Assembly: GCA_947589095.1 (NCBI GenBank)
Contig: CANQBX010000037.1
Span: 1 to 37,370 of the forward strand
Source: an uncultured Lachnospiraceae bacterium
GTDB lineage: Bacteria; Bacillota; Clostridia; Lachnospirales; Lachnospiraceae
Reading direction: 5' to 3'
DNA: 37,370 bases
Part shown: piece after piece, positions 1-6,597 of the stretch
How positions within the stretch are numbered: position 1 is the stretch's first letter
Layout: each line of letters starts with the position of its first letter
Translations under genes and position numbers: made by a program
Notes under the pieces: generated by a model
The model's database searches: none
What the model was told of the DNA's origin: nothing
What the model saw: only the letters and a program-made list of their open reading frames with translations

Positions 1-150
1 CCCTGTGGCGGAGGAGGCTCCATAATCCCCTGTGGCGGAGGAGGCTCCACAATTCCCTGTGGCGGAGGAGGCTCCTTTATACCCTGTGGCGGAGGAGGCT
101 CCACAATTCCCTGTGGCGGAGGAGGCTCCATAATCCCCTGTGGCGGTAGC
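1..150 (-). repeat. 27-bp tandem repeats, five full copies plus one partial
   Basis: Copies start at 1, 28, 55, 82, 109 and 136 (partial). Each has an invariant 21-base block coding GASSATG and a variable 6-base block. The variable blocks read ataatc, acaatt, tttata, acaatt, ataatc, coding DY, NC, YK, NC, DY. The repeats lie in frame inside the gene at 1-492 and continue out of the window. Confidence 0.95.
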
Positions 151-492
151 GTGACCGTGATCCTCATCTGATTTAGCCTCAACTTTTACCCTACTCAGAG
201 TAAAATCAATAGCCGCTTTAACCAGCCCAGCAATAGAAATTCTTGCCCCAATCTTAATATCAGTAGCACACACCTTACTATCTCCGGTATCCTTATCCAT
301 ATCACCAGATAACTCTACCTCATGAAAAACACTGGTATTAGGGCTGTAATAACTGAAACAGTCCAACGGATACTCACACGCATGAAAACCCTCCTCACAG
401 CAATCCGCTTTCTCAGTATGAAACTCTTTCCCCTCCTCATACTGAAACCCTCTACAGGTAAGATCCTTGTGAAATCCCTTAAAAGCTCTCAT
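1..492 (-). CDS. DUF7666-like phage protein with GASSATG repeats (3'-partial)
   Basis: The ATG at 490-492 follows AAAGGAG with good spacing. The reading frame stays open for 164 codons and leaves the window. The N-terminal part (MRAFKGFHKDL, then GFHACEYPLDCFSYY, then KVCATDIKIGARI) matches a family common in Firmicute phages that databases label DUF7666. It is followed by nonapeptide repeats GASSATG plus two variable residues. The function is unknown; such short hydrophobic-glycine repeats may fold as a beta-solenoid (inference). The gene is the first of its unit, behind promoter copy A. The family name is from memory and has not been checked by a search. Confidence 0.75.
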   Translation of the reverse strand, partial: MRAFKGFHKDLTCRGFQYEEGKEFHTEKADCCEEGFHACEYPLDCFSYYSPNTSVFHEVELSGDMDKDTGDSKVCATDIKIGARISIAGLVKAAIDFTLSRVKVEAKSDEDHGHATATGDYGASSATGNCGASSATGYKGASSATGNCGASSATGDYGASSATG

Positions 493-536
493 AAAATAAT
501 CTCCTTTTCTATAAGATTCTGAATTTTGTTGATAAC

Positions 537-568
537 TAACATAATCCTAAGAGTAAGGATTTTTTAGA
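537..568 (-). promoter_or_regulatory. Phage promoter-like element, copy A
   Basis: On the minus strand TCTAAA (563-568) is followed after exactly 16 bases by GATTA (542-546), within GATTATGTTA. It lies 44 bases before the start codon of the repeat protein and directly after an intrinsic terminator. Complementarity to the ribosome site is only about five pairs in this copy. Confidence 0.65.
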
Positions 569-575
569 AAGAAAA

Positions 576-608
576 TCAAAAAAACTAAGAGGGATTACTC
601 CCTCTTAG
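576..608 (-). terminator. Intrinsic terminator after the MazG-like gene
   Basis: A 10-bp perfect stem CTAAGAGGGA/TCCCTCTTAG with a 4-base loop is followed on the minus strand by seven T. The stop codon of the MazG-like gene lies in the loop. Confidence 0.9.
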
Positions 609-912
609 CGATCCGCTCCCTTGTCCGGTTTACCTTATAGAGCTTAATGCTCTGCAAATCCTCCTCCGGTATCTGGAGTAAATACTTAATCTGCTCCAGC
701 ATGATCTCTACATCTGCTATCTCCTCTTTGAGATTATCTAAGGCTACAGCTCTTTTCTCCTCTGCCACCGGCTCTCCCAACCTTGCTACAGCCCTCCGGT
801 ACTTATTCACCGCCTGTATCAGCTCAGCACACTCCTCCACAAGTTGATTACTCTGAGCCTCATACCCATAATACTTAGCATTTTCCTTATTCCTCTCTGA
901 AATACAGCACAT
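595..912 (-). CDS. MazG-like nucleotide pyrophosphohydrolase
   Basis: A 105-residue protein of the all-alpha MazG/dUTPase-2 type. The metal-binding pattern is visible as EECAELIQAVNKY (about residues 27-39) and later EEIADVEIMLEQ. MazG-type enzymes hydrolyse (d)NTPs to monophosphates, and phage versions may adjust nucleotide pools or lower alarmone levels; which applies here is not shown. The start follows AAAGAGGT at 912. It is the last gene before a strong terminator. Confidence 0.8.
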   Translation of the reverse strand: MCCISERNKENAKYYGYEAQSNQLVEECAELIQAVNKYRRAVARLGEPVAEEKRAVALDNLKEEIADVEIMLEQIKYLLQIPEEDLQSIKLYKVNRTRERIAKRE

Positions 913-918
913 ACCTCT

Positions 919-1209
919 TTATTTATCCTCCTCTTTTATTTTTAAGTGTACTGGATGCTCTCCTCTAAAAGAGAATTCTATCCATTTTCCCATAAAAGGA
1001 TAACCACTACAAAGCCGGATCGTATCAAACCAGAAATGAGCATTTCCTATCATTAAGGTACTGTAATTACAATACCACTCAATTTTTATAAGCTGATCCT
1101 CTATCATAAACTGGTATATCCTACTAAATCCATACTCATCAACCTCTACCCACTCTCCAGATATACCAACACTAGATAACTTTTTCTCTAGCTCCTCTTT
1201 ACTCATCAT
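919..1209 (-). CDS. Hypothetical phage protein, 96 aa
   Basis: No family recognised. The protein is acidic at the N terminus (MMSKEELEKKL) and rich in aromatic residues in the middle (IEWYCNYSTL, AHFWFDTIRL), suggesting a small folded beta-rich domain. The start has GGAGGG upstream. It sits between the MazG-like gene (6 bases) and a Cys-rich mini-gene. Confidence 0.6.
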   Translation of the reverse strand: MMSKEELEKKLSSVGISGEWVEVDEYGFSRIYQFMIEDQLIKIEWYCNYSTLMIGNAHFWFDTIRLCSGYPFMGKWIEFSFRGEHPVHLKIKEEDK

Positions 1210-1224
1210 ACCTTTATAACCCTC

Positions 1225-1362
1225 CTATCTCTCACACCATTCCTCACAGCTATCCCCATAGCTGGTATCCAGCCCATACATCTCACTAGCCTCACAAGTA
1301 CAGATAAATTCTCCTGTATCTCTATCCCTTTTACAATTCCCACAATTTCCACAGCACTCCAT
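1225..1362 (-). CDS. Small Cys-rich protein, 45 aa
   Basis: An ATG preceded by AGGAGGGAAATGTGCT opens a 45-codon frame. The product begins MECCGNCGNCKRDRDTGEF and contains eight cysteines (CC, CGNC, CTC and two near the C terminus), which suggests zinc binding. It lies in an otherwise empty gap between tightly packed genes, which supports it being real. Function unknown. Confidence 0.6.
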   Translation of the reverse strand: MECCGNCGNCKRDRDTGEFICTCEASEMYGLDTSYGDSCEEWCER

Positions 1363-1377
1363 AGCACATTTCCCTCC

Positions 1378-1542
1378 TTACTCATCTCCTACACTCTGAT
1401 TATAAATTTTACAAACCTTTTTAGCTTTCCTCTTATCTCCGATACTGCCGAAAACAGGTACATAAGGGTATCCTCTTTGGTGACAATACCAAGCACCGCT
1501 TTTCTCATCCTTTGATACCACATAAGGCTTTTCTTTCTTCAC
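1378..1542 (-). CDS. Small phage protein, 54 aa (GTG start)
   Basis: The GTG start overlaps the TGA of the upstream nuclease gene as GTGA, and AAGGAGG lies 8 bases before it, so translational coupling is likely. The product reads VKKEKPYVVSKDEKSG, then AWYCHQRGYPYVPVFGSIG, ending acidic. The central aromatic and glycine-rich part looks like a compact domain. No family recognised. Confidence 0.6.
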   Translation of the reverse strand: MKKEKPYVVSKDEKSGAWYCHQRGYPYVPVFGSIGDKRKAKKVCKIYNQSVGDE

Positions 1543-1973
1543 ACCAAATACCTCCTTATCAGCTTTCTTACACCGCTGGGAGTAAGATCCGGTAAATCAT
1601 TCACTAATGGATCCTCCAGCCCTCCTAAGGCATCCACAACCGCTCTAAGAGCCTCCCTACTCTTATACAGATCCTCCATAAGAGTATCCTCAATTATGTA
1701 ATATTCTTTATCCTCTCCAAAGGAAATAGCTAGAGCATAATCCTCTTTCCGCATACTGAGCGATTGCTCCTTAGCTTTCTCCAGCCATTCCTTTTTTACA
1801 GTAATACTCTTGCTGGGCTCCATCCTCGTCTTAGCCTCAATAAAGAGCTTACCGGCTATTACATCTCCCTTAAGAAAAGGAGTAGAGCCAGAGCCTACCA
1901 CCTTTCTACCTCCCATAGCCTTAGCTATTCTTTTCTCTTGCTGGCTACTCTTTTTCCTTGTGCTATACACCAT
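1539..1973 (-). CDS. Hjc/PD-(D/E)XK-type nuclease (putative Holliday junction resolvase)
   Basis: A 144-residue protein with the layout of small archaeal-Hjc-like resolvases: a basic N terminus, E14, the G-S-G-S turn (about 27-30), D37 in KGDV, and E46-x-K48 in FIEAKT. These are the expected metal-binding residues of the PD-(D/E)XK fold. It probably cuts branched DNA during phage replication or packaging, which is inference from fold and setting. The start follows GGGAGG. A general PD-(D/E)XK endonuclease is the alternative. Confidence 0.65.
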   Translation of the reverse strand: MVYSTRKKSSQQEKRIAKAMGGRKVVGSGSTPFLKGDVIAGKLFIEAKTRMEPSKSITVKKEWLEKAKEQSLSMRKEDYALAISFGEDKEYYIIEDTLMEDLYKSREALRAVVDALGGLEDPLVNDLPDLTPSGVRKLIRRYLV

Positions 1974-1984
1974 ACACTACCTCC

Positions 1985-2188
1985 CTATTTACTATCTGGA
2001 TATACGGGAAACATAGTACAACTTAAAGCCTTTATAAGCTCCTCTTTACTCAATCCCAAAATATACTCAGCTACTCTCTCCTTAGCCTTTTCTACTTCAA
2101 TAACCTCATCAAAAGTAACTCCTAATCTCATTTCAAATTTCTTAGCCATATCAATATAAGGTATGGGATTTATATACACATCAATCAC
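1985..2188 (-). CDS. Hypothetical phage protein, about 67 aa
   Basis: Small, mostly helical protein (FDEVIEVEKAKERVAEYIL, LSKEELIKALS). Only GTG starts are available. GTG at 2186-2188 lies about 10 bases after AGGAG; in-frame GTGs at 2197 and 2179 are alternatives. It overlaps the end of the upstream gene, so coupling is likely. No family recognised. Confidence 0.5.
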   Translation of the reverse strand: MIDVYINPIPYIDMAKKFEMRLGVTFDEVIEVEKAKERVAEYILGLSKEELIKALSCTMFPVYPDSK

Positions 2189-2834
2189 TCTCCTCACTCT
2201 CCTGTAACTTCACACCGCCATACTCCCAAAGATCTCTCTTAAGATCTTCTATATCAATCTCTCCATTCTGCCAGCGTGTATAATACTCCAGTACAAGCTC
2301 TGTAAATCTAGGAATCCTCTTAGCATAAGATTTCTGCCAGTAATGATCCATAAGTACCTCTAAAGGGAGGGTAAGCAAAAGGATCATAGCGGTATTTATT
2401 GCCTCATCTGTAGCCTCCTGCTTTATCCTCTTTAGATCCTCCTGTATCCGCTCTTTTACCAGAGCATCCAACTGATCCTTAGTAAGATTATAAGTAGCTG
2501 TTTTAGCCTTTACAGCCTCTCTCTCTCCAGCCTCCGCCTCTCTGCTCTGTTCAATATTTTCCCTCCTCCTATCTATAGCCTGTAATCTCATCTGCTTAAA
2601 TTGAGCCGCACACTTATTCTTAAAAATTCTATCCAGTGGAATCTCATCCAATAAACCAAAGCGGAAAACCATCTCCCTAACTTCCCACTCATACCCATCA
2701 ACAACCCTATACTCCTCATATCCCCTAAATCCTAAATGGTCATAACCCAGACTTCTCTTTTCTGGATGAGATAATTCTTTCCTAATAACGACATAAACAA
2801 CCTCACCTCTGTTATAAGGAATATTAACTCCCAT
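2181..2834 (-). CDS. Hypothetical phage protein with central coiled coil, 217 aa
   Basis: The N-terminal half is beta-like (GEVVYVVIRKELSH, GYEEYRVVDGYEWEV). The middle, about residues 95-150, is highly charged and helical, probably a coiled coil. The C terminus is helical with tryptophans. The ATG overlaps the upstream stop. No known family recognised; the position among small accessory genes says little about the role. Confidence 0.6.
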   Translation of the reverse strand: MGVNIPYNRGEVVYVVIRKELSHPEKRSLGYDHLGFRGYEEYRVVDGYEWEVREMVFRFGLLDEIPLDRIFKNKCAAQFKQMRLQAIDRRRENIEQSREAEAGEREAVKAKTATYNLTKDQLDALVKERIQEDLKRIKQEATDEAINTAMILLLTLPLEVLMDHYWQKSYAKRIPRFTELVLEYYTRWQNGEIDIEDLKRDLWEYGGVKLQESEESD

Positions 2835-3009
2835 GATATACCGCCCTCACTTTCCACTCTTTCAAAAACTGCTCTAAAGAGGAATAATACCTCTTAACTC
2901 CTCTAGTTGTTACAATCAGCTTATTATCCCTACACTTAGTAGAAATCTTGTAAACCCTACCACTCTGCAAAGAATCCTCATTGATCCCCAGATACTCCGC
3001 TTTTACCAT
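2824..3009 (-). CDS. Hypothetical phage protein, 61 aa
   Basis: The chosen ATG gives MVKAEYLGINEDSLQSGRVY; a longer frame from 3063 would lie inside the upstream nuclease gene. Alternating hydrophobic strands and a glycine turn (GRVYKISTK, NKLIVTTRG) resemble a small SH3/KOW-like barrel. It overlaps its neighbours on both sides, as is usual in this operon. Function unknown. Confidence 0.5.
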   Translation of the reverse strand: MVKAEYLGINEDSLQSGRVYKISTKCRDNKLIVTTRGVKRYYSSLEQFLKEWKVRAVYHGS

Positions 3010-3811
3010 CTGCACACTCCTTTTTAATCTTCTCCAGCTTAAAAACATCACGCCGCAAATCATCTAAAACACTATCCAGCTCTTTAGGATATGAGCCGCT
3101 AAGAGCTTTATCCAGATCCTCTAACCAATGCTCATTTTTATCCCATCTCCAGCCTAAAATACCATGATTAACAAGCACCTCTTTTACCTGTTTCCAGTTA
3201 TTTATATAGCTCTCCTCCTGCCTTAATCTTTCCAGCCGGAGATTAGCCTCCTCCACATCTTTAGCCAGCTTAGTACCCAGAGCACAGCCCACATACAGCT
3301 TATCTTTCTTATCTGCCAGATAATCCTTAGCATACTCAGCTCTATCCTCATAAAAAGGTATTCTGTCCTCCTCCAGCTTGCTAAAGATTATATACTTATA
3401 CAGTCCTACAGGCTCCTCTATCTGCCTATACAGGGCTTTCTTTACCGTCCTAAGCCCCTGTGTATCTGGATCATAATAAATAAGCCCAACACCCTCCGGT
3501 AACTCCTCTTTCTTCACCAGCCCCTTAGGTACTACAAAGAAAAACTCGTTACAATACTGTAAGTATAAATGCCACTTGTTATCATGCAAAAAATCATTTC
3601 TGCTTACTTTGATCTCATACCCTATAATATTAGGCTGTGTATAACTCTTAGTAATTGCCAACCCATCAAAAATAAGGAGCCCTTGCGGATCTGGGAAATA
3701 AGTGCTACAGGTTTTACACTCTGTTATAAAATAGCTCCTCCTAAATTCGTGCATCTTGCTAAGAGCTATTTTAATCTCAGTAGATGTAATCTTTCTCTTT
3801 TTCTCCTTCAT
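2978..3811 (-). CDS. MmcB-like PD-(D/E)XK nuclease
   Basis: 277 residues from the ATG at 3811; an upstream GTG at 3823 is too close to the AGGAGG. The N-terminal 120 residues match MmcB-type DNA repair nucleases: D49 in LLIFDGLAI, E66-x-K68 in IGYEIKVSRNDF, and an FFVVPKGLV strand with an ELPEGVGLIYYD segment. The remaining 150 residues are helical and charged. The gene is first behind promoter copy B. A role in repairing or processing phage DNA is inference. Confidence 0.7.
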   Translation of the reverse strand: MKEKKRKITSTEIKIALSKMHEFRRSYFITECKTCSTYFPDPQGLLIFDGLAITKSYTQPNIIGYEIKVSRNDFLHDNKWHLYLQYCNEFFFVVPKGLVKKEELPEGVGLIYYDPDTQGLRTVKKALYRQIEEPVGLYKYIIFSKLEEDRIPFYEDRAEYAKDYLADKKDKLYVGCALGTKLAKDVEEANLRLERLRQEESYINNWKQVKEVLVNHGILGWRWDKNEHWLEDLDKALSGSYPKELDSVLDDLRRDVFKLEKIKKECADGKSGVSGDQ

Positions 3812-3841
3812 GCTCCTATCCACCTCCTTTTAAGTGATACC

Positions 3842-3873
3842 TAACTTAATCACTAAAAGAGGGCTTTTTTAGA
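3842..3873 (-). promoter_or_regulatory. Phage promoter-like element, copy B, with SD-complementary arm
   Basis: TCTAAA (3868-3873), 16 bases, GATTA (3847-3851) inside GATTAAGTTA. It directly follows a terminator. The segment CCTCTTTTAGTGAT inside the element can pair with ATCACTTAAAAGGAGG, which holds the Shine-Dalgarno of the MmcB-like gene, with two single-base bulges. Confidence 0.7.
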
Positions 3874-3874
3874 C

Positions 3875-3904
3875 AAAAAAAAAAGAGGATCCGTTAGGAT
3901 CCTC
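3875..3904 (-). terminator. Intrinsic terminator
   Basis: Stem GAGGATCC/GGATCCTC with a 4-base loop, followed on the minus strand by ten T. It ends the operon that starts with the gene at 4796-5506. Promoter copy B begins one base further on. Confidence 0.92.
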
Positions 3905-3915
3905 AGCTCCAATAC

Positions 3916-4098
3916 CTACTCTGCTTTACATTCATTCCCCACCAGAAAAGCACATCTAAAACATTCTGGATAACCCTCATCCGGCTCATTCTCCAGAGTT
4001 ACAAAATTCATACCACGATCTATACACTCTTGATACCGGCTACACTCACTACACACCTTATCCCAAAAAATAGGACAATTACCGCACTCCTCCAGCAT
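3916..4098 (-). CDS. Small Cys-rich protein, 60 aa
   Basis: MLEECGNCPIFWDKVCSEC opens a short acidic protein with nine cysteines in CxxC-like spacings, including CFRCAFL and a C-terminal C. This suggests zinc or iron-sulfur binding. AAAGGAGGG lies upstream of the ATG. It is the last gene before a strong terminator. No family recognised. Confidence 0.6.
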   Translation of the reverse strand: MLEECGNCPIFWDKVCSECSRYQECIDRGMNFVTLENEPDEGYPECFRCAFLVGNECKAE

Positions 4099-4111
4099 AT
4101 CCTACCCTCCT

Positions 4112-4357
4112 TTATCCTCTTAAATACCGCTGTCTACAGACTTTACAAAAATACTCTGGATGAGGAAATAAAGCCTCTTTGCCTATATCGGTAGTTTCAT
4201 ACTGCTTAGGTACCATATAATACTTTCCACATAAACTCTTTCCATTTACATAGATATGTATCTTTGATCTAACACTAATAATATCACCCTTACCAAACAA
4301 TACGTCATCATGTACTGGCAACTGAAACTCTACCACATCATCCTTTTTAATCCGCAT
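4112..4357 (-). CDS. Hypothetical phage protein, 81 aa
   Basis: Beta-rich small protein (MRIKKDDVVEFQL, GDIISVRSKIHIYVNGKSL) ending with a CKVCRQRY motif. A third cysteine at CGKYY may join a metal site. The ATG follows GGAGG with 7-base spacing and lies just after the upstream stop. Function unknown. Confidence 0.55.
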   Translation of the reverse strand: MRIKKDDVVEFQLPVHDDVLFGKGDIISVRSKIHIYVNGKSLCGKYYMVPKQYETTDIGKEALFPHPEYFCKVCRQRYLRG

Positions 4358-4361
4358 ATAA

Positions 4362-4793
4362 TCACCTCCTACACTCCTCCATAAGAAATTTACTCCATGC
4401 TATAGCATCATCCTCTCCCCTTAACATACATACAGTATCCTTATATGGAATCTGAGCTATATCCTGCTTTCCCTCTGTAGTGAGCCCTCTCCGCTCATAC
4501 TTTCTCTCTACGTTTTGTAAGTGATGCCGGTACTGGTGGAGAAAAGCCTCCAGATCCGGCTCAGTAAGATAGATCTCACCAGTTTCCGGCACATAGCTAT
4601 TATCCCTTACCCAAACAGTAATAACCGGTATAGATACCATATACAAATCTGATAAGGTAGTATCCAGCTCCCTCAGAGCCTCCAGAGCTCCTATTCTATC
4701 CATAGGTAATACAAATCCCTTTAACGCATCTAAAGCCTTACAATCCTTACCAAAAAGGCTCTTATACAGCTCCACTCTATCATCTATCCTCAT
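4362..4793 (-). CDS. Hypothetical phage protein, 143 aa
   Basis: The centre has a strand and a histidine-rich helix (YLTEPDLEAFLHQYRHHLQN), preceded by VSIPVITVWVRDN and followed by a basic stretch and an acidic tail. I recall similar sequences in Firmicute phages and plasmids but no assigned function. It starts with ATG after GGAGG and sits between two genes with gaps under 5 bases. Confidence 0.55.
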   Translation of the reverse strand: MRIDDRVELYKSLFGKDCKALDALKGFVLPMDRIGALEALRELDTTLSDLYMVSIPVITVWVRDNSYVPETGEIYLTEPDLEAFLHQYRHHLQNVERKYERRGLTTEGKQDIAQIPYKDTVCMLRGEDDAIAWSKFLMEECRR

Positions 4794-4795
4794 CT

Positions 4796-5506
4796 CTATT
4801 CCTCCTTAGATTTATACTCATCCGGTATATCTTCCTTACATAAATGAGCAAAACTCTTTAGCCAATTCTTAGCTCCCTTATAGGTAGTTTTGTTTAACAT
4901 ATTCCACCCTTTCTCTCCTTGCTCATAATAATCAACCTGTACTAATACACTTCTCCATACAGCATCAAAACTAACATCATTAGCATTATTTCTATAAGAA
5001 TTTACTTTTATACTTTCTAGCCTCTCCAATGCTAACCTCACAGGCTCCTCATCAATAGAAAAACTATACCTCTCCTGCATTTCCTTTATCCTATTAACCT
5101 CAATCTCATAATCTTCCCTTTTCTTCATAAATACCTCAGCCAACCCAGCACACTCCTTTTTCCTATAGTAATTTACAATACTATCATAAACAGATAAAAT
5201 CCCACTAGAATCCTCTCCACTATCCGTTGCCGCAAGTATAATTAACTCAAATACAAACTCTTTAACAATCTCCCCATATTTCTCAGACAATTTCAGATAA
5301 GAATTTAAGCTATTTAATGCCTGAGTATATAGTTTCTGCTCTATCTGCACATAAGCTACTCTATACAGCTCTAATAACTCTTTTCTCCTACTCTCTAAAA
5401 TAACACTTGCCCTCTCTCCATCCTCTGTAAATTCTTCCATTTTCTTTTCCAGCTCTTTATTAGAAAGAGAATCTAAGTCTACTCCTTTAGATTTATTCCA
5501 AAACAT
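4796..5506 (-). CDS. Hypothetical helical (TPR-like) phage protein, 236 aa
   Basis: Almost wholly alpha-helical and acidic. Paired helices such as YVQIEQKLYTQALNSLNSYL resemble tetratricopeptide repeats, which mediate protein contacts. No enzyme motif is visible. It is the first gene of a four-gene operon ending at 3916, with its own sigma-A-like promoter and a hairpin at its ribosome site. Function unknown. Confidence 0.6.
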   Translation of the reverse strand: MFWNKSKGVDLDSLSNKELEKKMEEFTEDGERASVILESRRKELLELYRVAYVQIEQKLYTQALNSLNSYLKLSEKYGEIVKEFVFELIILAATDSGEDSSGILSVYDSIVNYYRKKECAGLAEVFMKKREDYEIEVNRIKEMQERYSFSIDEEPVRLALERLESIKVNSYRNNANDVSFDAVWRSVLVQVDYYEQGEKGWNMLNKTTYKGAKNWLKSFAHLCKEDIPDEYKSKEE

Positions 5507-5508
5507 AT

Positions 5509-5541
5509 TATAATTACCTCCTCACTTTTAAGGTAATTATA
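5509..5541 (-). repeat. Inverted repeat enclosing a Shine-Dalgarno
   Basis: Arms TATAATTACC (5509-5518) and GGTAATTATA (5532-5541) are 10-bp perfect with a 13-base loop. The loop and distal arm hold the GAGGAGG of the 4796-5506 gene. In mRNA this could restrict ribosome access; as DNA it could be an operator. Confidence 0.65.
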
Positions 5542-5559
5542 TCATTATTCTTAAAAAAT

Positions 5560-5589
5560 TCTATACCATATACAATTATCAAAGTACAA
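5560..5589 (-). promoter_or_regulatory. Putative sigma-A-type promoter
   Basis: TTGTAC (5584-5589), 18-base spacer, TATAGA (5560-5565) on the minus strand, upstream of the 4796-5506 gene and directly after a terminator-like hairpin. Both boxes are imperfect. Confidence 0.45.
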
Positions 5590-5596
5590 TCTATAT

Positions 5597-5656
5597 AAAA
5601 GAGGCGGCACTGTCCCTCTCTGCCGATGGGCTCCCATGACAGCCTCTATAGGCTGT
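5597..5656 (-). terminator. Terminator with two extra upstream stem-loops
   Basis: Minus strand order: ACAGCCT/AGGCTGT (5639-5656), ATGGG/CCCAT (5626-5637), then AGAGG/CCTCT (5600-5619) followed by TTTT. The last is a weak intrinsic terminator ending the 7320-5683 operon. The first two stems are perfect and may protect the 3' end or belong to a small RNA. Confidence 0.55.
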
Positions 5657-5682
5657 TTCGATCTATGCCCTGTAGATCATCA

Positions 5683-5856
5683 TCAGATGGGATTTACTCT
5701 AGTAATATCCAAATTCTCAAATAGTGATCTCCCTACTATGAATACAGTACCATACTTAAGATCTCTATATACTACCTGTACCTCATTAGCTGAAAGGATC
5801 TGCACCTCTCTGCCGTTTCTATTACCTCTGAAAACCATATCCCTCTCTATATCCAC
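5683..5856 (-). CDS. Hypothetical phage protein, 57 aa
   Basis: The GTG at 5854-5856 lies 8 bases after AGGGAGG, a better start than the ATG at 5895, which would overlap the upstream gene further. The protein VDIERDMVFRGNRNGREVQ and onwards is beta-like and ends with NLDITRVNPI. No family recognised. Last gene of its operon. Confidence 0.5.
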   Translation of the reverse strand: MDIERDMVFRGNRNGREVQILSANEVQVVYRDLKYGTVFIVGRSLFENLDITRVNPI

Positions 5857-5870
5857 ACCTCTCACCTCCC

Positions 5871-6155
5871 TTAATGCCTTGCATTGTAAGCCCACACATA
5901 ATCCTTAATCAACTGGCTATCCTCATAAGTGGCATACACCATACCGCCAATTACATGAGCCTCAAAAGCCTCCATAGCCCTCTCTACCCTATCCAGATCC
6001 TCATACTCCGCTTTCCCCTCATAAATGCTATTCATGATCCGATCATGAGCATTATAGAGCTTGTGTTGATTTTCCTCCCAGCTACATACCGGATATAACT
6101 TTTTCCCCTCTTTATTTCTGTATAACGGTAACTGCCTTGCCCGTCCTGCCATCAT
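5871..6155 (-). CDS. Hypothetical phage protein, 94 aa
   Basis: Basic N terminus (MMAGRARQLPLYRN), then GKKLYPVCSWEENQHKLYN and two helices with acidic faces. The segment KKLYPVCSWEENQHKLY recurs, as I recall, in small proteins of Firmicute phages with no known role. Two adjacent ATGs are possible starts. It follows the upstream gene by one base. Confidence 0.55.
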   Translation of the reverse strand: MMAGRARQLPLYRNKEGKKLYPVCSWEENQHKLYNAHDRIMNSIYEGKAEYEDLDRVERAMEAFEAHVIGGMVYATYEDSQLIKDYVWAYNARH

Positions 6156-6156
6156 C

Positions 6157-6372
6157 TCACTTTACCTCCTCAAAATATTTGTATAATACACAATCATTAG
6201 AATTAAGCCGCATCTTTAGAGCCTCTTGCTCTGTATCATACCAGATTACATCTGGATCATCTATCTCACCTACTCTATGAAGCCCATAAGCATCATCACG
6301 AAACGCATAAAAGGAAACCTTTGCCTCAGTACCTATCATATTCACCTCAGCCACACAATACTTATATCCCAT
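6157..6372 (-). CDS. Hypothetical phage protein, 71 aa
   Basis: Short beta-alpha protein (YCVAEVNMIGTEAKVSFYAF, then VIWYDTEQEALKMRLNSND). Its ATG overlaps the upstream TAA as TAATG, so reinitiation is likely. No family recognised. Confidence 0.55.
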   Translation of the reverse strand: MGYKYCVAEVNMIGTEAKVSFYAFRDDAYGLHRVGEIDDPDVIWYDTEQEALKMRLNSNDCVLYKYFEEVK

Positions 6373-6596
6373 TATAACCTTACCTCCGCTATATTGTAAT
6401 TTCTGGAGTACCGGATCCTACAACCTAACCTCTCACACAAGATCTCTACTGTATAGCTCTCATCTCCCAGCCCCAGCTTTACACTCCCCTTTCTGAGGAG
6501 ATAAAGTATTGTATTTGCCTCTCTGAGCTTTCCCTCCCTCACAAGCCTCCTATGCTCATCCATGAGCTTATATCTCCTTATCTTCTTCTCCAGCAT
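6372..6596 (-). CDS. Hypothetical phage protein, 74 aa
   Basis: The start at 6596 (MLEKKIRRYKLMDEH) is supported by GAGGAGGTGG 8 bases upstream and by closeness to the upstream stop; a longer frame to 6644 would overlap the previous gene. Helical, basic N-terminal half, and a C-terminal half with GCRIRYSRNYNIAEV. Function unknown. Confidence 0.55.
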   Translation of the reverse strand: MLEKKIRRYKLMDEHRRLVREGKLREANTILYLLRKGSVKLGLGDESYTVEILCERLGCRIRYSRNYNIAEVRL

Positions 6597-6597
6597 C

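Noticed and set aside
1-150. Regularly spaced repeats resembling a CRISPR array
   Set aside because: Period 27 with 6-base 'spacers', in frame within a gene and coding GASSATG repeats; not CRISPR.
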